Assembly: GCA_030612175.1 (NCBI GenBank)
Contig: JAUWOJ010000021.1
Span: 1-13,958 of the forward strand
From: Candidatus Bipolaricaulota bacterium
GTDB taxonomy: Bacteria; Bipolaricaulota; Bipolaricaulia; UBA7950; UBA9294
DNA length: 13,958 nucleotides
Direction of reading: 5' to 3'
Positions 1-7,076 of this stretch are shown one piece after another (position 1 is the first letter of the stretch; the number at the start of each line of letters is the position of its first letter). Both the position numbers and the translations under genes were made by a program. The notes below the pieces were generated by a model. That model had not been told where the DNA came from and did not search any database. It was given only the letters and a program-made list of their open reading frames with translations.

Positions 1-1181
1 ATTTTGGAGTCGTAGATGCTGCCAATGTAATAAGGAAGATATGAATCGCTTGACAAGCCCTCTTCTCTTATTCGTTCAAACTCAGCCAACCCCGCTTCAG
101 CATCTTCCTGTTGCAGCAGGTAAGCATTTACTAACGGACGATTGATCTTTATGTCGGCTTGCGCTAGTGTCTCCTGGTACCAATCGTTGAATCGTTCGCT
201 CGAAAGCTGCGCAATGTAATCATCGCGGACTTGGTCTTTCACTCCCTCCAATGTAGGTGTACTGGCTGCTTGGCGGTCAACAAGCTGAATGATATGGTAG
301 CCATAATTGGTCTTCACTGGCTCGCTGATTTCTCCCTTTTCCAGCGCAAAGGCCGCTTCTTCAAACTCAATAACCATCTGCCCGCGAGAGAACCAACCCA
401 GATCCCCGCCTTCATCTGCCGTACCGGTATCAATTGAGTATTCCTTGGCTAGTTCAGCAAAGCTCTGCCCTAGGGCCACTTCTTCCAGTACTTGGTTTGC
501 TGTGTCTTCATCCTGGACCAGGATGTGTGACGCGCGTATTTCTTCCTCTGTTTCATAGGCCAAGATATCGTTCTCGAAATAGGAGCGAAGTTCCCCTTCT
601 GTTGGTTCGATACTGCCAACAACACGTTCACGCAAAGCTTCATTACGCAACTGCCCTCTTATGCTATCTCGGTATGTTGCCTTATATTCGTCGAGGGTTC
701 TCCCCTGGTTCTGGAGGATGGAAGAAAGTTCGTCTTCGCTGATATCGTAGCTTTCAAGAAGGGAATCATATTCGGAGGCATACAGTGAATCTAACTCTGC
801 CTTGGCAATCTTAATGCCATAGCGCTCTATCTCTTGATCAAACAGAACCTCGCGGATCAGACTCTGCATTGCAGAAGCCTGAACTTGAATGCGAAGCAAC
901 GCACCGCTTGCGCCTGATAGAATCGCGCTTATGTCTTGGCCGATCTGTCTGTAGTACTCTTCATATTGATTGAGTAGGTCTGTTGAAGCCTGCTCGAATG
1001 CCGTACTGGAGATCGTCGTCCCGTTTACTGTGGCGGGTACCTCCACGTCGTAATCCCCAGGAGACGTGCTGTTCGTAGCTCCGAAGCGTTGCAGAGAGTA
1101 AAGAGCTACACTTCCTACAGAAAAGGCTACAACGATTGTCCAGATAATTGCTTTTCGGTACCGTGCAAAGAAACGTTCCAT
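1..1181 (-). CDS. Membrane-anchored PpiC/SurA-like peptidyl-prolyl isomerase (C-terminus off the window)
   Basis: A frame open from an ATG at 1181 to the left edge encodes at least 393 residues. AAAGGAGTGA lies just upstream and supports this start. Residues about 11-30 form one hydrophobic segment (IIWTIVVAFSVGSVALY) after a basic start, so the protein is probably anchored in the membrane with an extracytoplasmic body. Residues about 50-200 resemble a SurA/PpiD N-terminal chaperone region. Residues about 212-300 are a parvulin (PpiC) domain, with ASHILV, a DEGGDLGWF loop and NYGYHIIQL at its end. The family isomerises X-Pro bonds and assists folding of exported proteins. The tail after residue 300 (YLPYYIGSIYDSK at the edge) looks helical and could begin TPR-like repeats. 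It follows spoVS in the same direction but is separated by 152 bp with its own possible promoter. The fold assignment is secure; the exact substrate is unknown. Confidence 0.9.
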   Translation of the reverse strand, partial: MERFFARYRKAIIWTIVVAFSVGSVALYSLQRFGATNSTSPGDYDVEVPATVNGTTISSTAFEQASTDLLNQYEEYYRQIGQDISAILSGASGALLRIQVQASAMQSLIREVLFDQEIERYGIKIAKAELDSLYASEYDSLLESYDISEDELSSILQNQGRTLDEYKATYRDSIRGQLRNEALRERVVGSIEPTEGELRSYFENDILAYETEEEIRASHILVQDEDTANQVLEEVALGQSFAELAKEYSIDTGTADEGGDLGWFSRGQMVIEFEEAAFALEKGEISEPVKTNYGYHIIQLVDRQAASTPTLEGVKDQVRDDYIAQLSSERFNDWYQETLAQADIKINRPLVNAYLLQQEDAEAGLAEFERIREEGLSSDSYLPYYIGSIYDSK

Positions 1182-1204
1182 TCCTAAGTCACTCCTTTAA
1201 GTAG

Positions 1205-1216
1205 GGATCAAGATCC
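1205..1216. repeat. Short inverted repeat, possible operator
   Basis: GGATC-AA-GATCC has perfect 5-bp arms. It covers the expected transcription start of the possible promoter at 1221-1249, in front of the PpiC-like gene. A regulator site here is inference only, since an arm of this length can arise by chance. Confidence 0.25.
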
Positions 1217-1220
1217 ACTA

Positions 1221-1249
1221 ATACTACCTAGATTCGAGCAGATGAACAA
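1221..1249 (-). promoter_or_regulatory. Possible sigma70-like promoter of the PpiC-like gene
   Basis: On the minus strand TTGTTC (1249-1244) is followed by a 17-bp spacer and TAGTAT (1226-1221). The predicted start near 1214 would leave a leader of about 33 nt containing the AAAGGAG ribosome site. The match to consensus is moderate (3/6 and 4/6). Confidence 0.4.
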
Positions 1250-1276
1250 GGACGCGTATCTGCCAGCCCGCTTGCC

Positions 1277-1314
1277 GCAATCATTGCACAGGGACGAGGT
1301 GATTAATCCCTGCG
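1277..1314. repeat. Two adjacent inverted repeats between spoVS and the PpiC-like gene
   Basis: GCAATCATTGC (1277-1287) has 5-bp arms around one base. Next to it, CACAGGGA (1287-1294) pairs with TCCCTGCG (1307-1314), an 8-bp stem with one G-U pair and a 12-nt loop. The second hairpin lies 20 bp past the spoVS stop, but no U-run follows on the minus strand, so it is not a typical intrinsic terminator. It could slow or attenuate readthrough, or protect the operon 3' end. The rest of the 152-bp gap (1182-1333) shows only the repeat and possible promoter listed here. Confidence 0.3.
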
Positions 1315-1333
1315 GGGGTAACGCGGACGAACC

Positions 1334-1575
1334 TCAAAGCAGATTACAGCTCTCTTCTTCCTCTATAACAACAGTATTGAAAGCGGGCAAGAAGTAGAGA
1401 TCCACCCCACTTGGAGCCGGGTACCCACGGGCAATGGCAACAGCTTTCACAACGTGATTCACTGCCCGTGGACCAATTACTCGGAGTTGCGGTCCCCATA
1501 CTGGCGGATGCCATAAGCAATGGCTCCTACGGTTGCTTTGGGATTAGATTTGGACGACAGCTTTAGCATCTCCAT
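1334..1575 (-). pseudogene. spoVS: SpoVS-family protein gene, interrupted by an apparent 1-base deletion
   Basis: ATG at 1575 follows a strong GGAGGAGGAAGG ribosome site. The first frame reads MEMLKLSSKSNPKATVGAIA and then YGIRQYG, and stops a few codons later (TAA). A neighbouring frame carries on without a gap in homology: GPQLRVIGPRAVNHVVKAVA, then IARGYPAPSGVDLYFLPAF, ending at 1334. Adding one G to the GGGG run (plus-strand CCCC at 1494-1497) joins both parts into an 80-residue protein. From memory, this lines up with B. subtilis SpoVS (86 residues, VKAVAIARG...APSGVDL) with no insertions in the join. SpoVS-type proteins are small Alba-like DNA- or RNA-binding regulators, needed in B. 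subtilis for late sporulation stages, and also occur in non-sporulating phyla. It starts 21 bp after rny, a neighbourhood known from Bacillus. The downstream part has no further damage, so the break is either very recent or a sequencing/assembly error in the G run. Confidence 0.85.
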
Positions 1576-1596
1576 CCTTCCTCCTCCAGCAGATGC

Positions 1597-3108
1597 TTAT
1601 CTAGCGCTCTCCGTAAACTGTGTCTGACGGACTACATTGACCTTGATTTCTCCGGGATAATCTAGCTCCTCTTCAATGGTCCGAGCAATATCGTAGGCAA
1701 GTTTTGCTGCTACTTCGTCACTTGCTCGCTCTGGCTGTACCATTATTCTCACTTGGCGGCCGGCTTGCAGTGCGTAAGCTGCTTGTACGGCAGGGAATGA
1801 TTTGCAGATTCTCTCCAGTTCATGCAACCGTTCAATGTAACGATCAAAGGTCTCTTGCCTGGCTCCTGGCCGTGCTGCCGACAGAGTATCCGCCGCCTGG
1901 ATTATGACATCAAGGATCTCACTGATTTCGATATCCTCATGGTGGGCTGCGATAGCGTGCACTACTTCCTTGCTTTCACCATAACGACGGGCAAGATCGG
2001 CGCCTATTGGGGCGTGTGGCCCATCTACGTCGTGATCGATTGCTTTTCCTATATCGTGCAGAAGGCCAGCTCGTTTAGCGCTAGAGGCATCGAGCCCTAG
2101 TTCCTCGGCGATCATCTTTGCAATCCAACTCACTTCCAAAGAATGGGATAGCTGATTCTGACCATAGCTTGTTCGATACTGCAGCCTTCCAAGCAACGCA
2201 GCTAGTTCGGGATGCAGGTCAATACCCAAATCGAATGCTGCTTTCTTCCCCTCGTCTCGGACGTGTTCAGCTAGCTGCGCTTTGGCTCGCTGCACCTTCT
2301 CTTCAATCTGTGCGGGATGAATACGTCCATCCTCAATCAGGCGCACAAGTGCAATTCTTGCCGTCTCGCGCCTCAGCGGATGGAAACTTGATAGAATCAC
2401 CATTTCAGGCGTATCATCGATAAGTAGTTCCACTCCGGTCAGTGCCTCAAAAGTCTTTATGTTCCGTCCTTCACGACCGATAATCCTTCCCTTGAAGTCT
2501 TCAGAAGGGAGGGGAACAGAACGAACTGCATTCTCCTCAATGTATTCAGCTGCATAGCGCTGAACAGCAGTAGCAATGATCTTTGCAGCTCGCTGCTTAG
2601 CTTCTTCTTTGCTCCTTTCCTCTATCTCCTTCACTTTGAGGGAAAAAAAGCGCTGTGATTCGGCTTCAACCAGCTTCAGTAGATGCGTCCGTGCCTTCTC
2701 CTGGCTCCAATTAGCAGTTGTCTCTAGCTGTGCCTTTTCCTCTGAAAGTAATTTAGCTCCAATCTTCTTCAGTCGCTCTAATTCTTCTTCGTCTTGCCGC
2801 AAGGAATCTTCTATCTTTTCAAGATAATTCGACTTCTTTCCGAGGCGGTCTTCCTTCCGCAAGATACGTTCCTCCATTCGAACCAGTTCTTCATCTCGTC
2901 TTTTCCCTCGTGCCTCCTGTTCTTCTCGTAACTCCTGGATCCTTTGCCGTGCTTCAAGCAGTTTCTCATTCTTCAGCTGTTCCGCTCTTTCCTGTGCCGC
3001 GGCAAGCAGCTTCTCTACTCGCTTGCTCCGATTGATGCTTCCAACCATGTACCCTATGGCGATTGCGGCAATCAAAGCCATCCCGCTACCGATATATCCA
3101 ATAACCAT
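1597..3108 (-). CDS. rny: Ribonuclease Y
   Basis: A 503-residue membrane-anchored endoribonuclease that initiates mRNA decay. The N-terminal hydrophobic segment (residues about 3-24) is followed by a long charged coiled coil (about 27-175). A KH domain comes next, with IIGREGRNIK (GREG at 211-214) and LLIDDTPEMV. The HD phosphohydrolase domain carries H322, the HD pair H351-D352 (LLHDIGK), AHH at 388-390 and AADTLSAARPGAR with D407. Length is close to the usual 510-520. The start is supported by AAGGAAGTGA upstream. It lies 53 bp after the RND exporter gene and 21 bp before spoVS, so it is probably in one operon with them, although a TATAAT at 3161-3166 may add an internal promoter. All catalytic residues are present. 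Confidence 0.97.
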   Translation of the reverse strand: MVIGYIGSGMALIAAIAIGYMVGSINRSKRVEKLLAAAQERAEQLKNEKLLEARQRIQELREEQEARGKRRDEELVRMEERILRKEDRLGKKSNYLEKIEDSLRQDEEELERLKKIGAKLLSEEKAQLETTANWSQEKARTHLLKLVEAESQRFFSLKVKEIEERSKEEAKQRAAKIIATAVQRYAAEYIEENAVRSVPLPSEDFKGRIIGREGRNIKTFEALTGVELLIDDTPEMVILSSFHPLRRETARIALVRLIEDGRIHPAQIEEKVQRAKAQLAEHVRDEGKKAAFDLGIDLHPELAALLGRLQYRTSYGQNQLSHSLEVSWIAKMIAEELGLDASSAKRAGLLHDIGKAIDHDVDGPHAPIGADLARRYGESKEVVHAIAAHHEDIEISEILDVIIQAADTLSAARPGARQETFDRYIERLHELERICKSFPAVQAAYALQAGRQVRIMVQPERASDEVAAKLAYDIARTIEEELDYPGEIKVNVVRQTQFTESAR

Positions 3109-3160
3109 TACTTGTCACTTCCTTTTCCCCATAGAAGTAAATGCGCTTTACGTTGCTGGT

Positions 3161-3191
3161 ATTATAACCGGTTCGTTCGATCCGCGTGCAA
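3161..3191 (-). promoter_or_regulatory. Possible internal promoter for rny-spoVS
   Basis: A perfect TATAAT (3166-3161, minus strand) overlaps the stop codon of the upstream exporter gene. A TTGCAC (3191-3186) lies 19 bp further upstream, which is longer than the usual 17 bp. The start would be near 3154, about 45 nt before the rny ATG. The perfect -10 is suggestive, but the -35 spacing is poor. Confidence 0.35.
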
Positions 3192-5966
3192 AGCTGCGGG
3201 AAGAAAGAAAAGGCTGAAGAATAGGCTAGAGCCGATACCAAGAAGCGCTGAGATACCAAGAAACCGCAATCCTGGGGTGCGTGCCAGAAACAAGCTCCCA
3301 AACACAAGCATAGTTGTGAGGGAAGTAACGATAACAGCGACCGCCGTGTGTGTTTCTGCGCGCACGATTGCACCCCTTGGTTGAATTGAACGCTCCTCCA
3401 AGTAACGGTGAAGGATATGAATTCCATTATCGATACCGATACCAATCAGAAGTGGTGACACAGCGATATTGATAAAATTGAACTTGATCCCCAGCAGTCT
3501 CATTCCCCCAAGCATACAAATGTACCCCAGAATAAGAGGCGTGCTGGCAAGAAAAGCATGTATTATGCTGCCAGTACTGCGCCACAAAATGATGGCAATG
3601 AGCAGAATAGCTAGAAGTGTTGATCGCCAAAAATCGCTTTTCATGTATTTCTCGAGTGCGATGCTCAGTTTGGGCATACCAAAGTAGCGACTCGAGAGAG
3701 AAGAAGCAAGGGCATCAAATTCCTCCAGGTTATCGTCCTCATGGAGGGCTTCACTCATCCTGGCATAGATAATAAACTCACCGCTAGGTGTCAGGTACCG
3801 GGCCCGAATTCCTTCTGGTAACTCAGCCAGTATGTCTCGTAGAAGAGTTTCCACGGGGGGAAGTTCGCGAAGTTGCCCCAGGTTTACATCGAGTCTGGAT
3901 AACACCTCGTTTAATGCGTAGATTTCATTTTGCGTCTTCTCGATATCAAGCTGTGCAAGTTCGTCCTGTATTTGTCTTAGCTGGGTTTGGATTTCGTTGC
4001 TGGCAAGGGTGATATTCTCCATGCCATTCAGCGTAGCCGCATACTGTATAAATCCAAATTTCGCGAGTAATGTACGCACTTGGATAAGGGAAGCAGCGCG
4101 GTTTTCTAGATTACGGTCCAAAAAATCAAGTTGATTGAGATAAGTGCCAAGGTCCAAATTACTTAGGATGTCTTGCTGTTCAGAGAGATTCGGAGGAAGG
4201 AGATCCTTGGCTGAATCTACTCCCTGCACAAGGTCACTGTGGCTTAGGTTATCAAGCAGCCTTGCCAATTCATTCTCTGACGAGGCAAGAAACGTGAAGT
4301 AATTGCCTATCTTTGTGTCATCAGCAACAAAGTTCTGTATGATCTCGTCCTGAACCCTGTGGCTCTCTGTGTCCGGGATAATGTCTGAGCTTACGAATTG
4401 AAACGAGGTGTGAACCGCTTGAAAGGCCATAAAGAGAGCAAGGACGATGGTGGCAACGAAGATAATACGCCATTTCCCCGTCAAAGCGCGAAAAAAAGGA
4501 CCCAGAAATCGAGAGTAATTAACTGCAGGTGTGCGGTACTGAAAGCGAGGAATATAGTGCGATAGAGAAAGAAGACTAGGAAGAACGAAAAGTGTACACA
4601 GAAAAGCAATAACAACCCCCATGCTGGTGATTGCCCCCATCTCAAACATCGCGCGTGATCGCGAAAATAAAAGACAGAGAAAAACCAGGGCAGTTGTAGC
4701 CGCAGCCCAGAATGACGCGTTCCCTTTGCGTAGGATAGCTGTATGAAGGGCTGAATCAAAAGGTTCACCTTTTCTCCGCTCTTCCGTGTAACGTGAAACG
4801 AAGTGAATTCCGTAGTCAATCCCCAACCCAAGAATAAGCGCGGGAAGGAATGTTGTAATTAGATTAAATCCACCCATCGCGAATTTGGCCCATGCCATTG
4901 TCAATACCAGGCCAATAACGAGAGGAATAACGGTAATAATCGTGTAGAAGAGCGACCCAAAAGCAAGAAGGAGAACAACAAATACGCCTACGGAAGAGAT
5001 TACGGTTGTCAACTGCATATCCCTATTTACTACTGCGTTAGCAGAAGCCACGAATGCGTATGTGCCCGTAATTCCAACTTTGACACCTAGTTGCTCTAGA
5101 TCGATTCGCCCAAGTTCCTCGCTCAAGATCCGCATTACCTGGGTACAGTAATGAGTACCCTGTTGAGAAGGGAACCGTGGCTGTACAGTCATTAGCAACA
5201 TCTTGCCATCACTAGAGACAAAAGCCTGGGGCGCTCGCTCGACTCTTGTCGTGGGAACAGCAAAGATCTCAGCCAAGCCTTCCACCGCATCTATAATGGC
5301 TGGAAAAGTCTTGATTCCATCAAGGGATTCCAGGATAGCTTGATTGAGTTCTATCATCTGTTGTAGCTCTTCTTCGACAGCGCTAATGTTGATCGCATAA
5401 GCTGTCTCTGAATCAGTACCGTACAGAGTCTCTTCAAGACTCCTATTGATGTCTTCATAAAGATAGCTAGGATCAGTGGAAGGAAGGAGTGAAAGCTCCT
5501 CTGTAGCGATTGTCTGTCGGGCAAGGGAAACGCTTGCCTCGATGCGAGAAAGCTTATCGCTATCCAATGTGTAAAGGAGAAGGTATTGGTCGGGGATCTT
5601 TGGTGAAGGTTCTATGAGATAGGTTACTTGAGTGAATTCTGGATTCATGCGTAGCTGTCTTGCTATTGTAGCTGCTGCATCTCCAAGCAGATCCTCTCCT
5701 GCCAGTACAAGCTCGTCGGGCTCCAGGGCGGTCAGCAGGAGAGTAATGTAGTCACTCTGAGCAAGGTATGTCTCATGTTCACGATATTCATTGATTAGTG
5801 GATCATTCTCTGGAAGCAGATCAAGATAGGAAGTACGGATTGGCAGCTCACGAACATAGTAACCAGCAACGCCTGTAAGAACTAAGACAAGGAGAAGAAC
5901 TAACCAGGCGTGATGACGGGTGATACCAAAGACAAGCTCTAAGATCCTGTTCCCGATTGAGTTCAT
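3162..5966 (-). CDS. RND-superfamily exporter, HAE3/MMPL type
   Basis: A 934-residue inner-membrane protein with the duplicated RND layout. TM1 is at about 19-37, followed by LPIRTSYLDLLPENDP, typical of HAE3 members. A large extracytoplasmic domain follows to about residue 310. Then comes a first MMPL membrane block with GLGIDYGIHFVSRYTEE near 380-395. The second half starts with a TM at about 496-516, has a second extracytoplasmic domain, and ends in a membrane block with GIGIDNGIHILHRYLEE near 840-855. Residues about 648-706 of the second periplasmic domain are heptad-like and glutamine/leucine-rich, probably a coiled coil. The family uses the proton motive force to move lipids, hopanoids or other hydrophobic compounds; the substrate here is unknown. 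The gene starts 25 bp after nusA with no clear Shine-Dalgarno, so translation may depend on coupling to nusA. No periplasmic adaptor or outer-membrane partner gene is beside it. Confidence 0.9.
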   Translation of the reverse strand: MNSIGNRILELVFGITRHHAWLVLLLVLVLTGVAGYYVRELPIRTSYLDLLPENDPLINEYREHETYLAQSDYITLLLTALEPDELVLAGEDLLGDAAATIARQLRMNPEFTQVTYLIEPSPKIPDQYLLLYTLDSDKLSRIEASVSLARQTIATEELSLLPSTDPSYLYEDINRSLEETLYGTDSETAYAINISAVEEELQQMIELNQAILESLDGIKTFPAIIDAVEGLAEIFAVPTTRVERAPQAFVSSDGKMLLMTVQPRFPSQQGTHYCTQVMRILSEELGRIDLEQLGVKVGITGTYAFVASANAVVNRDMQLTTVISSVGVFVVLLLAFGSLFYTIITVIPLVIGLVLTMAWAKFAMGGFNLITTFLPALILGLGIDYGIHFVSRYTEERRKGEPFDSALHTAILRKGNASFWAAATTALVFLCLLFSRSRAMFEMGAITSMGVVIAFLCTLFVLPSLLSLSHYIPRFQYRTPAVNYSRFLGPFFRALTGKWRIIFVATIVLALFMAFQAVHTSFQFVSSDIIPDTESHRVQDEIIQNFVADDTKIGNYFTFLASSENELARLLDNLSHSDLVQGVDSAKDLLPPNLSEQQDILSNLDLGTYLNQLDFLDRNLENRAASLIQVRTLLAKFGFIQYAATLNGMENITLASNEIQTQLRQIQDELAQLDIEKTQNEIYALNEVLSRLDVNLGQLRELPPVETLLRDILAELPEGIRARYLTPSGEFIIYARMSEALHEDDNLEEFDALASSLSSRYFGMPKLSIALEKYMKSDFWRSTLLAILLIAIILWRSTGSIIHAFLASTPLILGYICMLGGMRLLGIKFNFINIAVSPLLIGIGIDNGIHILHRYLEERSIQPRGAIVRAETHTAVAVIVTSLTTMLVFGSLFLARTPGLRFLGISALLGIGSSLFFSLFFLPAALHADRTNRL

Positions 5967-5991
5967 CGTAATGACATTCTTGAACAGTCGA

Positions 5992-6927
5992 TTACTTGCT
6001 TTCCTCGCTAGGACTCGAGACAGTAACTGCGTAACCGACCAGTTTAGCAGTCAAGCGAACGTTCTGTCCTCCCTTTCCAATAGCGAGTGATAGTTCGTTG
6101 TCTGGGATGAGGACATAAGCTTTGCGTGTCTCCTCATCTAGTTCAACTGAGAGAACCGAGGCCGGTTCTAGACTGTTTTGTAGGAGTTGTCCAATGTCAT
6201 CCGACCATCGGATAAGATCGATCTTCTCACCGTTCAGTTCTCTGGTGACAACTCTTATCCGTGTTCCACCCGCTCCTACACAAGTTCCTATCGGATCTAC
6301 ATTTGGATCAAGTGACTCAATTGCAACCTTACTACGACGACCGGCCTCACGGGCAATCTTGCGAACAACTAGCGTTCCATCCTCTATTTCGGGAACCTCC
6401 AGACGAAGGAGTTGGTGGACAAATTCTGGATGAGCACGTGAGATTAAGACACGAGGGTCCCCGTGTGTCTTTTCTACGCTTACTAGATAGGCGCGTAGTC
6501 TCTCGCCAGCATGATAGCGCTCGCCTGGTATACGCTCGCTATTCGGAAGAACTGCTTCTGCTTCTCCTAAGTTCACCCATACGTTCTTCCCTTCGAATCG
6601 GTGAATTGAACCTCCGATAATCTCTCCGATACGATGGCTGTATAATTCAAAAATGATTTCTCTTCGCTTCAAGGTGACTTCTTGCCGAATTGTCTCTTCT
6701 GCCTTTCTAGTAGCAATGCGTCCAAACTTTGCCAAGTCAATCTTTTTGCCATTGATAAGGATGTCCCCAGAGTGTTGATCGATTTCTACTTCCACATCTG
6801 CTTCTGTGTAGTATTGTTCTTTATACGCCACAGCGAGTCCTCGACGAATCGCCTCATACAAGTCTTCGCGGACGATTCCTTTGGCTTTGGCCATTTCTTC
6901 GAGTGCATCGATAAACTCAATATTCAT
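5992..6927 (-). CDS. nusA: Transcription termination/antitermination factor NusA, short form
   Basis: A 311-residue RNA-polymerase-associated factor. Residues 1-97 are the N-terminal RNAP-binding domain (MNIEFIDALEEMAKAKGI, then FGRIATRKAEETIRQ). Residues about 98-165 form the S1 domain ending VLISRAHPEF. KH1 covers DPNVDPIGTCVGAGG (GAGG 218-221), and KH2 contains LSLAIGKGGQNVRL (GKGG 284-287). The protein ends soon after KH2 without an acidic or AR repeat tail, as in many Gram-positive forms. The N-terminal domain is unusual: ING-KKIDLAKFGR joins directly, and compared with B. subtilis NusA as I remember it about 34 residues between the beta-strand region and FGRIA are absent. The start is supported by AAGGGA 7 bp upstream. 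The gene is first in its operon, with its own strong promoter, and is not linked to rimP, ylxR or infB as is usual. Confidence 0.95.
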   Translation of the reverse strand: MNIEFIDALEEMAKAKGIVREDLYEAIRRGLAVAYKEQYYTEADVEVEIDQHSGDILINGKKIDLAKFGRIATRKAEETIRQEVTLKRREIIFELYSHRIGEIIGGSIHRFEGKNVWVNLGEAEAVLPNSERIPGERYHAGERLRAYLVSVEKTHGDPRVLISRAHPEFVHQLLRLEVPEIEDGTLVVRKIAREAGRRSKVAIESLDPNVDPIGTCVGAGGTRIRVVTRELNGEKIDLIRWSDDIGQLLQNSLEPASVLSVELDEETRKAYVLIPDNELSLAIGKGGQNVRLTAKLVGYAVTVSSPSEESK

Positions 6928-6956
6928 CAGCTAGTCCCTTTCACGTTCCACATGAT

Positions 6957-6988
6957 GAAAGCTAGAGACTTTCCGCAGGAACTCCCGC
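6957..6988 (-). promoter_or_regulatory. Two small hairpins in the nusA leader
   Basis: The predicted nusA leader is about 100 nt (roughly 7027 to 6928). In the transcript, GCGGG-AGTT-CCTGC (6988-6975, one G-U pair) is followed by GAAAG-TCTCTAG-CTTTC (6973-6957). Each stem has only 5 bp. They lie just before the AAGGGA ribosome site and could serve feedback control of nusA, but this is speculative. Confidence 0.25.
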
Positions 6989-7032
6989 GATCAAGTTCTC
7001 CAAGCTTCCTTCCATTCCCTACGCAACGCTTG

Positions 7033-7038
7033 TATTAT
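7033..7038 (+). promoter_or_regulatory. Possible -10 element for rluD
   Basis: TATTAT lies 44 bp before the rluD ATG and would give a start near 7045 and a leader of about 32 nt carrying AGGAGGG. There is no convincing -35 (TTCCAT at 7010-7015 is weak). It shares five bases with the nusA -10 on the other strand. Confidence 0.35.
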
Positions 7039-7062
7039 ACGGTAGCGCAGAGATCTAGACAA
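7034..7062 (-). promoter_or_regulatory. Sigma70-like promoter of the nusA operon
   Basis: On the minus strand TTGTCT (7062-7057) is followed by a 17-bp spacer and a perfect TATAAT (7039-7034). This is the best promoter in the window. It predicts a start near 7027 and should drive nusA and probably the exporter, rny and spoVS. Confidence 0.75.
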
Positions 7063-7076
7063 ATTCAGGAGGGACC

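Noticed and set aside
1287..1314. Rho-independent terminator after spoVS
   Set aside because: The stem is good but no U-run follows on the minus strand, and the 12-nt loop is large.
1480..1500. Programmed frameshifting in spoVS
   Set aside because: Moving from the first to the second frame needs a -1 step at TAT GGG GAC. There is no X XXY YYZ heptamer, and slipping GGG back to TGG loses a base pair. A one-base deletion or read error explains the data better.
1182..1596. A structured non-coding RNA such as 6S RNA in this apparent 415-bp gap
   Set aside because: Most of it is the broken spoVS gene; the remaining 152 bp have only short repeats and no 6S-like bulged-stem architecture that I can see.
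3168..3180. GTTCGATCC-like sequence suggesting a tRNA T-arm
   Set aside because: It lies in the 3' end of the exporter gene, and no acceptor, anticodon or D-arm can be placed around it.
2944..3384. Plus-strand open frame of 146 codons opposite rny and the exporter gene
   Set aside because: It is antisense to well-supported conserved genes, has no ribosome site, and its product has no recognisable features. The same holds for other antisense frames, for example 434-742 and 12124-12570.
3086..3445. Minus-strand frame of 119 codons across the exporter/rny junction
   Set aside because: It is an out-of-frame shadow of the exporter C-terminus, with a cysteine- and serine-rich random-looking product.
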